From: Cryobacterium sp. | Lineage (GTDB): Bacteria > Actinomycetota > Actinomycetes > Actinomycetales > Microbacteriaceae | NCBI GenBank assembly: GCA_019638935.1 | Contig: JAHBSW010000020.1 | Span: forward strand, 1 to 40,874 | DNA length: 40,874 nt | Direction: 5' to 3' | Part shown: positions 18,417-26,042 of the stretch, in pieces | Layout: each line of letters begins with the position of its first letter | Position numbering within the stretch: the first letter of the stretch is position 1 | Notes under the pieces: generated by a model | What the model saw: the letters and a program-made list of their open reading frames with translations, nothing else | Database searches by the model: none | What the model was told of the DNA's origin: nothing | Program-made: the position numbers and the translations under genes

Positions 18417-18809
18417 TCACTCCGCAAGCACCGAGATCACGTTGCCCGCGGGGTCGCGGAACCACGCGATGTCGGGGCCGTATCCCGCCGCCTTGCTCCA
18501 CACGATGCCCCTCGCGTCGGTGCCGAAGTCGGGGTCGTCATAGATCTTGGTGACGACACCCACGGCATTGAGCGCATCGACCGCGGCCTCGATGTTCTCG
18601 ACCACGAGGTTGAGCACGGTGAAGGTGGCGGGGAGGTGATCCGGCTTCTCGTAGAGAAAGACCTCGTGGCCATCGGGAAGTCGGAGCACCAGGGTGCCCG
18701 CCATCTCACCGTCCGCGACCGTGAGCCCGAGCTTGTTCGCATAGAACTCTTTCGCCGCTGCGAGATCGTTGACGCTGAAACTGCTGAATGCGTGCGTGGT
18801 CTTGATCAT
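18417..18809 (-). CDS. VOC-superfamily (glyoxalase-like) protein
   Basis: A 130-aa single-module VOC protein: MIKTTHAFSSFSVNDLAAAKEFYANKLGLTV ... TFTVLNLVVENIEAAVDAL ... DIAWFRDPAGNVISVLAE. The paired beta-alpha-beta-beta-beta units and the FRDPAGN motif are typical. Such proteins include glyoxalases, dioxygenases and resistance proteins; the substrate cannot be told. AAGGAG lies about 10 nt before the ATG. It is monocistronic. Confidence 0.9.
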   Translation of the reverse strand: MIKTTHAFSSFSVNDLAAAKEFYANKLGLTVADGEMAGTLVLRLPDGHEVFLYEKPDHLPATFTVLNLVVENIEAAVDALNAVGVVTKIYDDPDFGTDARGIVWSKAAGYGPDIAWFRDPAGNVISVLAE

Positions 18810-18891
18810 GACGTTGCTGACTCCTTCGTCGCTCGTACGCCTTGACTATCGAACCGAACGCTGGGAGCGCCCAGCTAAACTTATCTGGCCG

Positions 18892-18966
18892 GCCTCTGTA
18901 GCTCAATGGAAGAGCAGTTCCGTCCTAAGGAAAGGGTTGGGGGTTCGAGTCCCTCCAGGGGCACCA
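18892..18966 (+). tRNA. tRNA-Arg (anticodon CCT)
   Basis: Acceptor GCCTCTG pairs with CAGGGGC, followed by discriminator A and an encoded CCA. The D-arm is AGCTCAATGGAAGAGC, the anticodon loop GTCCTAA with anticodon CCT, and the T-arm GGGGGTTCGAGTCCCTC. It reads AGG codons. Unlike tRNA-Thr in this window, CCA is genomically encoded. Confidence 0.95.
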
Positions 18967-19006
18967 GCGCGATCGGCGTTCGACGATAACGAATCGGTGT
19001 GTCGAC

Positions 19007-19036
19007 TTGCACGTGGGTTTCTCCGGCGCCTAGTAT
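19007..19036 (+). promoter_or_regulatory. Predicted promoter TTGCAC-N18-TAGTAT
   Basis: TTGCAC (19007-19012) and TAGTAT (19031-19036) are separated by 18 nt. The expected start site near 19043 would give a short leader to the small ORF at 19071. Confidence 0.55.
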
Positions 19037-19070
19037 TGCCAAGCGCCAATCTGACGAAAGGAGTCCGGCC

Positions 19071-19139
19071 ATGAAGATCATCACCATTGCGACGCCAGTT
19101 CGCATTACCGCCGGCTTCGTCGGCGCCCTCACCGCCTAA
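19071..19139 (+). CDS. Small ORF (22 aa), candidate leader peptide
   Basis: MKIITIATPVRITAGFVGAL then TA, 22 aa, with an AAAGGAG ribosome-binding sequence 7 nt before the ATG and a promoter 35 bp upstream. It is hydrophobic enough for a single short helix. A second possible ORF of 28 codons (19166-19252) has no ribosome-binding sequence and is less convincing. It may be a leader for the 90-aa gene at 19262 or a free-standing membrane peptide. I do not recognise it. Confidence 0.5.
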   Translation: MKIITIATPVRITAGFVGALTA

Positions 19140-19261
19140 CCGGGCCGCATCCTCGCCGCCCGATCATGACGGTGGCGGCGCATACGATGCCGATCTGGGT
19201 ACGACAGTTTTCTCGTGCCCGGGCCACCACCCCGCTTTGCCAATTTCTGTGAGGACCCATC

Positions 19262-19534
19262 ATGAATACTGTTCTGCCTACCGTGCAGCGTGACGAACGC
19301 AGTCACGTGCAACCCCACTCGCCGCCCGTGGCCGCGCCCCAGCGCGTGGCCCGCGTGAGCCTGCTCGACCGCGTCGCCATGCGCCTCGGTCTCGCGCTGC
19401 TCACGTGGAGCAGGAGACGCGGCGCCGTCGACGAACGTCAGGCGGCCCGTGCTCACTTCGAGCGGGACCGCGCCCAGCAGCTGCGCGACCGCGCCGCCGA
19501 GCGCACGAACCGCCTGTTGGCCGTGTTGCGATGA
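19262..19534 (+). CDS. Conserved-looking hypothetical protein (90 aa)
   Basis: A 90-aa protein with a polar N-terminus, a central amphipathic stretch VSLLDRVAMRLGLALLTWSRRR and a charged helical C-terminus rich in Arg, Ala and Glu. The LDRxAxRLGLALLxWSRR pattern looks like small hypothetical proteins I recall from Microbacteriaceae, but no function is known. GAGGA lies 6 nt before the ATG. It is followed by a strong hairpin. The central segment may lie at the membrane surface. Confidence 0.65.
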   Translation: MNTVLPTVQRDERSHVQPHSPPVAAPQRVARVSLLDRVAMRLGLALLTWSRRRGAVDERQAARAHFERDRAQQLRDRAAERTNRLLAVLR

Positions 19535-19554
19535 TTGCCGAAAGGCGACTCCAT

Positions 19555-19590
19555 GAACGCCCGTACCGCCCACCCGCGGTGCGGGCGTTC
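19555..19590 (+). terminator. Long hairpin terminator
   Basis: GAACGCCCGTACCGC-CCACCC-GCGGTGCGGGCGTTC is a 15-bp stem with one T-G wobble, followed by TTCT. It starts 20 nt after the stop of the 90-aa gene. Confidence 0.75.
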
Positions 19591-19708
19591 TTCTGTGCAG
19601 GCGGTGGATGCGCGGTGGAGGCACGTTGAATGTGTGCGCGGTGAACGTGAGCTGTGAGAACGGTGGAAGTCTCGTCGACAGCGCACCGACATTGCCACAC
19701 TGACGAAC

Positions 19709-20419
19709 ATGTCAACCTCACGCACTCTCAGGATCGTCGCCGTCGCATCCGCCGCTCTGCTGCTTGTCGGCTGTGGTCGCTTTCAGGTCGAGCTCGCGGT
19801 CAACGAGAACAACACCCTCGACGGCACCATCGTCGTCGCCGTGCTCGTGGGTGACGAAGCGGGAGCCGAGCAGCAGGCGCTGTCGGCTGCGGAAGGCATC
19901 GAGGAGCAGATTCTTCCCGGCCTGCGGAACGCGCCCGGTGTGACCCACGAAGAATACGATCAGGATGGCTATCGCGGCTCACGGCTCGTCCTCCTCGGCA
20001 CACCGTTGAGCGCACTCAACGAGAGCGACGCGTTCACGCTTGAGCGCGACGGCGACACGTTCGTATTCACGGGAGCGCTCGACTTCACGCCCGACGACGA
20101 GGACTCGACCACCGATGGCGAGACCGCACCCGACGAGGAGTCGACCGATGTCGCGGTCGCACTTCGTTTTCCGGGTGCCGTCACAAGCCACAACGGTGAT
20201 CTTTCGGGCACGACGGTCAACTGGAACACCGAGTGGTCGGGCAGCCTCGACATGCGGGCGACGGCGAACGCGGTCGCCGATGATGTGTCGCCGTGGGTGT
20301 GGATCGTGGGCGTCCTGCTGCTGCTCATCCTCCTCGCTGCCGTCATCGCCGCCGTTGTCGTCGGCCGCAGTCGAGCCGGCGTTCAGCAGACCGGAACGGT
20401 GCCGCCCGTCGCATCGTGA
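19709..20419 (+). CDS. LppM-like lipoprotein with C-terminal membrane helix
   Basis: A 236-aa lipoprotein. The signal peptide ends in the lipobox LLVGC (about residues 18-22). The exported domain begins GRFQVELAVNENNTLDGTIVVAV, which fits the LppM family. An acidic stretch (DDEDSTTDGETAPDEES) follows, then a transmembrane helix at about 195-220 and a short basic tail. Mycobacterial LppM has been linked to host-cell interaction; a structural envelope role is more likely here. There is no Shine-Dalgarno sequence. CACACT 7 nt upstream of the ATG is a weak candidate -10 for a leaderless start. Confidence 0.82.
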   Translation: MSTSRTLRIVAVASAALLLVGCGRFQVELAVNENNTLDGTIVVAVLVGDEAGAEQQALSAAEGIEEQILPGLRNAPGVTHEEYDQDGYRGSRLVLLGTPLSALNESDAFTLERDGDTFVFTGALDFTPDDEDSTTDGETAPDEESTDVAVALRFPGAVTSHNGDLSGTTVNWNTEWSGSLDMRATANAVADDVSPWVWIVGVLLLLILLAAVIAAVVVGRSRAGVQQTGTVPPVAS

Positions 20420-20446
20420 CGCTGTGATTCGTGACACAGTGGTGCC

Positions 20447-21142
20447 ATGACCGCACGCATCGTCGTTCTCACCGGGGCGGGGGTGTCGGCTGAGTCGGGC
20501 ATCCGCACGTTCCGCGCCGCTGACGGCCTGTGGGAGGAGCATCGCATCGAGGATGTCGCCACGCCCGAGGGCTTCCGCGCCGACCCCGCGCTCGTGCACC
20601 GCTTCTACAACGAGCGACGCCGACAGCTCGTCGGCGGCACGGTCGAGCCGAACGCCGCCCACCTCGCGCTCGCGCGTCTCGAACAGCAGCATCCCGGCGG
20701 CACCATGATCGTCACCCAGAACATCGACGACCTGCACGAGCGTGCCGGCTCACGCAACCTCATCCACATGCACGGCGAGCTGCTCAGGATGCGCTGCGTC
20801 GCGTGCGACCACCTGAGCGAGCGGCTCACCGACAGCTCGGTCGCCGACGCGTGCGCGGAGTGCGGCGGAGCGCTGCGTCCCCACGTCGTCTGGTTCGGCG
20901 AGATGCCGCTCGACCTCGACACGATCTATGACGCGCTCGAGGCATGCGCGGTGTTCGTGGCGATCGGAACATCCGGAAACGTCTACCCGGCCGCGGGGTT
21001 CGCGGCCGTCGCCGCGCAGGTCGGGGCGCACACGATCGAACTGAACCTCGAACCCTCTGAGGTCGCGAGCACGTTCGCCGAGACGCGTTACGGTCCAGCC
21101 ACCGAGCTCGTGCCGCGGTGGGTCGAGGAGGTGCTCGCGTGA
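20447..21142 (+). CDS. cobB: NAD-dependent protein deacylase, sirtuin (CobB type)
   Basis: A 231-aa class III sirtuin. The NAD motif GAGVSAESGIRTFR is at about 9-22, TQNIDDLHERAGS and the catalytic histidine in IHMHGEL follow, and a zinc ribbon is formed by CVAC and CAEC. HRFYNERRRQL contains the Y-x2-R pair that, in class III sirtuins such as SIRT5 and CobB, recognises succinyl- and malonyl-lysine. It removes acyl groups from lysines using NAD. It is convergent with the AlaX-like gene, 21 bp away. Confidence 0.95.
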   Translation: MTARIVVLTGAGVSAESGIRTFRAADGLWEEHRIEDVATPEGFRADPALVHRFYNERRRQLVGGTVEPNAAHLALARLEQQHPGGTMIVTQNIDDLHERAGSRNLIHMHGELLRMRCVACDHLSERLTDSSVADACAECGGALRPHVVWFGEMPLDLDTIYDALEACAVFVAIGTSGNVYPAAGFAAVAAQVGAHTIELNLEPSEVASTFAETRYGPATELVPRWVEEVLA

Positions 21143-21163
21143 CGAGAACCGGGTGCGCGGCGC

Positions 21164-22030
21164 CTAGTCGGTGACGCCCGTCGTCATCGTGAGCACGAGG
21201 GCGCCCTCGACCTCGCTGAGTTCGAGCGTCGCGCGCAGCGCGCCGAGCTCACCGAGCGACGCCGCGTGCGTTCCGCCGCAGGGGATGCTGACCTCACCCT
21301 CCGGCAGCTCGCACACCCAGTAGCGGCGGTCGGTGAGGCCCGCGCCGTCGCGATCGATGCGCACCCGGGCATCCGTCGCCATCCAGTCCGTGAGCGAACG
21401 ATTGACGGATGCCTCGATCTCGGCGAGCGCGTCGGCGAGCCCCTCGGTCACGAAGCCGCGCTTGCGCAGCGACCTGCCGATTCGATAGACATCGTGCGAG
21501 CCGCGTTCGAGGATGCGCGACGACTCGTTCGCGGCCGCCTCGAAGCTGGGGGAGCCGAGGGCGTCAGGTGCCACCTCCTTCGACCACCGGGACGCCAGGG
21601 CGCGGTTCAGGGCGAGCGAGGCGAGGTGGCATCCGGTGTGCCCGAGCGAGAGCGCGTTCCGGTGGTCGGCGTCGACCGTGACAGTGACCGGGGCTCCCTC
21701 GGCCGGCGCATCCGCGACGAGGTGCACGACGACGAACGCCCAGCCCTCGGTGCCCCTGCGCACCGGGATGTCGGCGCCGATGAAGAGCTCGCTGCCGTCG
21801 GTCGCTCCGACGACGCAGTCGGTGATCTCGAACGTGCCCTCTTCCCAGGCCAGTGTCGCGTGGTCGGGGCCCTGATCGGGCCAGCCCGCGTCGATCGGAT
21901 GGCACGGGGTCGTGTCGAGCAGCACCGCGAGTCTCGTCGGGGAGATGCGCTCGACGTGGACGACCGTTGCGCTGGCCGTCGTCTCGCCGGCGGGGTAGGT
22001 CACGGTGGTATCGGTCGCGGGAAGAGTCAT
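21164..22030 (-). CDS. AlaX-like trans-editing / alanyl-tRNA synthetase-related hydrolase
   Basis: A 288-aa protein related to the editing domain of alanyl-tRNA synthetase. HTGCHLASLALN carries the HxxxH zinc pair and IPCGGTHAAS carries the C-x3-H pair that complete the metal site. Stand-alone forms hydrolyse mischarged Ser-tRNA(Ala) or Gly-tRNA(Ala). The N-terminal barrel (GWPDQGPDHATL) matches the second subdomain of the editing module. The first motif has GC in place of the common AT, which may shift specificity. It is a single gene on the minus strand. Confidence 0.85.
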   Translation of the reverse strand: MTLPATDTTVTYPAGETTASATVVHVERISPTRLAVLLDTTPCHPIDAGWPDQGPDHATLAWEEGTFEITDCVVGATDGSELFIGADIPVRRGTEGWAFVVVHLVADAPAEGAPVTVTVDADHRNALSLGHTGCHLASLALNRALASRWSKEVAPDALGSPSFEAAANESSRILERGSHDVYRIGRSLRKRGFVTEGLADALAEIEASVNRSLTDWMATDARVRIDRDGAGLTDRRYWVCELPEGEVSIPCGGTHAASLGELGALRATLELSEVEGALVLTMTTGVTD

Positions 22031-22078
22031 GCCCCCATTCTTGCGGGTGGTATTCGGCGACGGCGCGCGACTGGCCTC

Positions 22079-22765
22079 TTAGGGCGCGAACTCCTCGCAC
22101 AGTCCCGCGACCTCGTCCAGATAGACGGCGAGTGGGTCGAGGCCCGCTCGTGTGCGGCGCTCATCGACCGTGGCCTCCTCGGCGATCGGGGTGGCCGGAA
22201 CCGGCCCGTCCTCGCCGCAGCGAATCTGGGTGCCCCACAGCTGCGGCTCGCCCCTGGCCACGAGCACGCGATCTTCGAGGTACGCGAGATTGCCGAGCGA
22301 CGCCTCGCCCGCTTCCGCCGCGGCACGCAACCACGCGAGCGCGAAGTCTTGAAAGTGCGGGTCGAGGTCGGAGTGCTGAGCGATCGCCCATGCCGCATCC
22401 TCGCCATCCTTGCCCACGAGCACGATTGTGGGCCAGCCGAACTCGGCGATGATCTCGCTCAGGCGGTTCGTGCGGGTCTGGAAGCTCTCGCCGCTCGAAC
22501 CGCCCATCGAATCGATCTGATCCCGTTCCAGCATGGCCACGAGCTCGTCGTGCAACTCCGCGTTGAACTCGGTCGGCCACTCGTGATCGTCATCGGGCGG
22601 CGCGAGAGCCGGGGGTGTCAACGGCGCTGACGTGCTCGATGAGTCCGGTTCGGGCGAGGAGTCAGAGGGCGAGCACGCCGTCATGACGACGGTGGCCATC
22701 GCGGCCATCGCAATGACGACACGAAAGCGGGGGCTGCGGAGTGAGGGATGCGGGGGGCGAGTCAT
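22079..22765 (-). CDS. Lipoprotein with DUF6624-like domain
   Basis: A 228-aa lipoprotein. The signal peptide ends in the lipobox VMTAC at about 27-31, followed by a Ser/Pro/Thr linker and then a domain with FGWPTIVLVGKDGEDAAWAIAQHSD, QDFALAWLRAAAEAGEA, NLAYLEDRVLVARGEPQLWGTQ. This matches my memory of the DUF6624 family, whose function is unknown. A conserved cysteine pair (C187 and C222 region) may form a disulfide outside the cell. The AlaX-like gene is on the same strand downstream. Confidence 0.75.
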   Translation of the reverse strand: MTRPPHPSLRSPRFRVVIAMAAMATVVMTACSPSDSSPEPDSSSTSAPLTPPALAPPDDDHEWPTEFNAELHDELVAMLERDQIDSMGGSSGESFQTRTNRLSEIIAEFGWPTIVLVGKDGEDAAWAIAQHSDLDPHFQDFALAWLRAAAEAGEASLGNLAYLEDRVLVARGEPQLWGTQIRCGEDGPVPATPIAEEATVDERRTRAGLDPLAVYLDEVAGLCEEFAP

Positions 22766-22926
22766 CCGCTCATTGTTCCGACGTCAGCCACTGGAGGTCA
22801 ACTGCGTATATTCGACCGGCGCGTGCACGTCTCTGAGACTGGGAGCGCGGTGGGAGCTTGCCCTGAGGAAGGTTGCGCTCAGGTGCCTCGGCGGGGCAGC
22901 CCAGATTCGTTTCCTAGCGTGGCCGC

Positions 22927-23283
22927 ATGAGTAAGACAACCATGAGAATCGCAGCAATCGTCCTCGCGGCCGGACTCGGTGGAGCCCTCGTCGGCTGCAC
23001 CGACACGACAGACCCCGGCCTCACGGATCCGCCGATCATCGACGAGCAGCCGGGTGACCAGCCGACCGACGAACCGACCGACGAGCCCATCACCGGAATC
23101 TCGATGGAGGACGCGATCGACATCGCGATGAATGAGTACGGTGGCACATTCATGAGCGTCGACGCCGACAGTCACAACGGTGAGGCAACGTGGAGTGTGA
23201 TGTTGACCGGCACGACCGACGGTGACATCGAGGTCGACGTGAGCCAGGCTACCGGCCAGATCGTCGCCGTCGACGGCGAGTAA
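22927..23283 (+). CDS. PepSY-domain lipoprotein
   Basis: A 118-aa lipoprotein: signal peptide, lipobox LVGC (about 21-24), a Pro/Asp/Glu linker (QPGDQPTDEPTDEP), and one PepSY domain (SMEDAIDIAMNEYGGTFMSVDADSHNGEATWSVMLTGTTDGDIEVDVSQATGQIVAVD). PepSY domains are thought to modulate peptidases or act as inhibitors in the envelope. TAGCGT at 22915-22920 lies 6 nt before the ATG with no Shine-Dalgarno sequence, so the mRNA is probably leaderless. Confidence 0.85.
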   Translation: MSKTTMRIAAIVLAAGLGGALVGCTDTTDPGLTDPPIIDEQPGDQPTDEPTDEPITGISMEDAIDIAMNEYGGTFMSVDADSHNGEATWSVMLTGTTDGDIEVDVSQATGQIVAVDGE

Positions 23284-23307
23284 TCCGCCGACCCTCCAAG
23301 CAACCCA

Positions 23308-24969
23308 CTAGGCGAGCAACGCCCGCACATCCGCCTCGAGCGCCGCGACCTGAGTCGTTGCCGCGGCGACTCGTTCGGTGCCTGTGCCGGCGTTGCTCGC
23401 CGCGTCGAGGTACACCTTCACCTTGGGCTCGGTTCCGCTCGGGCGCACGATGACACGCGAGCCGCCGCTGAGCCGAAAGCGCACGATGTCACTCGGCGGA
23501 AAGTCTCCGTAACCGTTCGCGAAGTCATCCGTCGACTCCACGCTCGCACCGCCCAGCGACGTCGGCGGGTTCGCGCGGATGTCGGCCATGATGCGCGGGA
23601 TCTCCCCGAGTTCGGAGACGCGCACCGACACCTGGCCCGAGGCGAAGGCGCCGAACCTCTCGGCGAAATCGATGAGGTGCTGCTCGATCGAGACACCGGA
23701 CGCCGCGAGCGAGTCCGCGAGGTCGAGAAAGGCGACCGCGGCCGAGATGCCGTCCTTGTCCCGAACCTTCTGCGGATCCACGAGGTAGCCGAGCGCCTCC
23801 TCATAGCCGTAGTCGAGTCCCGGCACGCGCGACACCCATTTGAAACCGGTCAGAGTCTCGGTGAATGCGATCCCGTAGTGCGCGGCCACCGCGCCGAGCG
23901 CGGGTGAGCTCACGAGCGATGCAGCGAGCTGTGTGGCACCGCCCTCGGCGGCCCGCCAGCCGAGAAGCATCCCGACCTCGTTGCCCGTGAGGGCACGCCA
24001 GCCGCCCGCGGCGAGCGGGATGGCGACGGCGAGGCGATCAGCATCCGGATCGTTGGCGATGATGAGGTCGGCGCTCGCGGCCCGCGCGGTCGCGTAGGCG
24101 AGGTCGAGTGCGCCGGGCTCCTCGGGGTTGGGAAAGGCGACGGTCGGAAAGTCGGGGTCGGGGTCGCGCTGCTCCTCGACGACGACGGGTGCTTCAAAAC
24201 CCGCGGCCGCGAAGACGCGCCTCGAGGTCTCCCAGCCGACGCCGTGCATGGCCGTGTAGACCACCTTGAGCCGGGCGCTCGGTGGCGTGGTCACGAGCGC
24301 CGCGGTCTGCCGCACGTACTCGTCGACTATCTCCTCGTCTGCGACCTCGTAGTCGCTCGAGCGGGGGAGCCCCTCGATCGAGCCCGCGGCAACACGGCGG
24401 ATAGACGCCTCGATCTCGGCGTCGGCGGGCGAGACGATCTGCGAGCCCGCGTCGGCGTCGCCGAGGTACACCTTGTAGCCGTTGTCGCGCGGCGGGTTAT
24501 GACTCGCCGTCACCATGACACCCGCGCTCACCCCGAAGTGCCGCACCGCGAACGCGAGCACGGGCGACGGCAGCAGACGCGGCAGAAGGATCGCACGGAT
24601 GCCTGCCCCGGCCATCAGTTCCGCCGTGTCGAGCGCGAAACGCTGCGAGTTCTTGCGACCGTCGTAGCCGATCACGACACTGGGCGCATCGTCACCGGCA
24701 CCGCGGCCGGCGCGGCCCAGCAGGAAGTCCGCGAACCCGCGCGCCGCCTGGGCGACGAGCACCCGGTTCATGCGGTTGGGACCGGCGGCGAGTTCCCCAC
24801 GCAGCCCCGCCGTTCCGAACTCGAGGCGCGCGTCGAAACGGTCGTGCAACTCAGCGACAGCGGATACGTCACCCGCCTCGGCAGCCCCGATGAGGTGGTC
24901 CAACTCGGCGCGGGTCTCGGCATCCGGATCCTGATCGCGCCACGCGCGCGCCTCGTCGATGACGCCCAT
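23308..24969 (-). CDS. Phosphomannomutase/phosphoglucomutase (phosphohexomutase)
   Basis: A 553-aa alpha-D-phosphohexomutase. The catalytic phosphoserine loop VMVTASHNPPRDNG, the metal-binding DPDADRLAVA, the sugar-specificity segment GFKWVSR and the phosphate-binding PSGTEPKVKVY are all present. It interconverts hexose-1- and hexose-6-phosphates, or pentose phosphates in PMM/PGM2-like members. The ATG shares one base with the stop of the purine nucleoside phosphorylase gene. That coupling suggests it works on ribose-1-phosphate released by phosphorolysis, as PGM2-type enzymes do, which is inference. Confidence 0.95.
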   Translation of the reverse strand: MGVIDEARAWRDQDPDAETRAELDHLIGAAEAGDVSAVAELHDRFDARLEFGTAGLRGELAAGPNRMNRVLVAQAARGFADFLLGRAGRGAGDDAPSVVIGYDGRKNSQRFALDTAELMAGAGIRAILLPRLLPSPVLAFAVRHFGVSAGVMVTASHNPPRDNGYKVYLGDADAGSQIVSPADAEIEASIRRVAAGSIEGLPRSSDYEVADEEIVDEYVRQTAALVTTPPSARLKVVYTAMHGVGWETSRRVFAAAGFEAPVVVEEQRDPDPDFPTVAFPNPEEPGALDLAYATARAASADLIIANDPDADRLAVAIPLAAGGWRALTGNEVGMLLGWRAAEGGATQLAASLVSSPALGAVAAHYGIAFTETLTGFKWVSRVPGLDYGYEEALGYLVDPQKVRDKDGISAAVAFLDLADSLAASGVSIEQHLIDFAERFGAFASGQVSVRVSELGEIPRIMADIRANPPTSLGGASVESTDDFANGYGDFPPSDIVRFRLSGGSRVIVRPSGTEPKVKVYLDAASNAGTGTERVAAATTQVAALEADVRALLA

Positions 24970-25802
24970 CAGATAGCCGCCACGATCTTGGCGAGAAGCG
25001 CGCTGATCACCGGCTCGGCCTGCTTGCCCGCGTCGATCACTTCGGCGTGGCTGAGCGGCGTCTTCTGGATGCCGGCCGCGAGGTTGGTGATGAGCGACAT
25101 GCCGAAGACCTCCATGCCGGCCTGGCGGGCGGCGATGGCCTCGAGCGCCGTGGACATGCCGACGATGTGCCCGCCGATCGCCTTCGCCATCTGCACCTCG
25201 GCGGGCGTCTCGTAGTGCGGGCCGCGGAACTGGCAGTACACGCCCTCGTCGAGACCCGGGTCGATCTGCTTCGCAACAGCGCGCAGGCGGCTCGAGTAGA
25301 GGTCGGTGAGGTCGATGAACGTCGCACCCTCGAGCGGAGAGTCGGCGGTGAGGTTGATGTGGTCGCTGATGAGCACGGGCTGGCCGGGTGCCCAGGTGTC
25401 TTTGATTCCGCCCGCGCCGTTGGTCAGGATCATGACCTTCGCACCGGTCGCCGCGGCGGTGCGAACCGAGTGCACGACGCGGCGCACGCCGTGCCCCTCG
25501 TAGTAGTGGGTGCGTGCACCGATGACGAGGGCGCGCTTGCCGTTCGGCAGCAGAATCGAGCGCAGTGTCCCGACGTGTCCCTCGAGCGCGGGCCTGCTGA
25601 AACCGTCTATGTCGGTTGCCGGGATGGTCGCGACGGTCTCGCCGATGAGGTCGGCCGCCTTCGCCCACCCGCTGCCGAGCGTGAGGGCGATGTCGTGGCG
25701 TTCGACGCCGGTCTTCTGCGCGATCTGCTCGGCCGCCTTCTGGGCGATCGCGAACGGATCGGTGCTGGGATCTTCGAGAGGGTTCTCCTGCGTGCGATTC
25801 AT
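24969..25802 (-). CDS. Purine nucleoside phosphorylase (trimeric, class II)
   Basis: A 277-aa PNP that cleaves inosine and guanosine with phosphate to the base and ribose-1-phosphate. TLGSGWAKAADLIG, GARTHYYEGHGVRRVVHSVR, ILTNGAGGI, FRGPHYETPAEVQMAKAIG and VGMSTALEAIAARQAGMEV are typical of the trimeric class. The -10 box TAGAGT (25815-25810) lies 7 nt before the ATG, so the transcript is predicted leaderless; reading further upstream would run through the promoter. It overlaps the phosphohexomutase gene by one base, forming a nucleoside salvage pair. Confidence 0.96.
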   Translation of the reverse strand: MNRTQENPLEDPSTDPFAIAQKAAEQIAQKTGVERHDIALTLGSGWAKAADLIGETVATIPATDIDGFSRPALEGHVGTLRSILLPNGKRALVIGARTHYYEGHGVRRVVHSVRTAAATGAKVMILTNGAGGIKDTWAPGQPVLISDHINLTADSPLEGATFIDLTDLYSSRLRAVAKQIDPGLDEGVYCQFRGPHYETPAEVQMAKAIGGHIVGMSTALEAIAARQAGMEVFGMSLITNLAAGIQKTPLSHAEVIDAGKQAEPVISALLAKIVAAI

Positions 25803-26042
25803 GCAGATCACTCTATTTGTTCGCGTGCGACCGTGCCTCTGCCACCGAGCCGTGTGCGCGTGGGCGCGCCCGCGCATCCGCGGGTGCTCGAATGCGTGCG
25901 AGTCCGCGCCCGTGTGTTCGCAACTCAGGTGAATCTCGAACGCGCGTACCATCCGCCGCGCGTTCACAGGCATCCTGAGCTGAGCCCTCAGAATCTTCCC
26001 GAGTTGCGAACGCCACGCGCGAGACTCAGCAAGAATGGACGC

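Noticed and set aside
19166-19252. 28-codon ORF between the 22-aa ORF and the 90-aa gene
   Set aside because: No Shine-Dalgarno sequence or promoter specific to it, and no recognisable feature; retained only as a remark under the 22-aa ORF.
25047-26042. N-terminal extension of lpdA to 25047 in the same frame
   Set aside because: It runs antisense through PNP; the family start MAYEFERTQRIAVLGGGPGG at 26043 fits and has a -10-like box just upstream.
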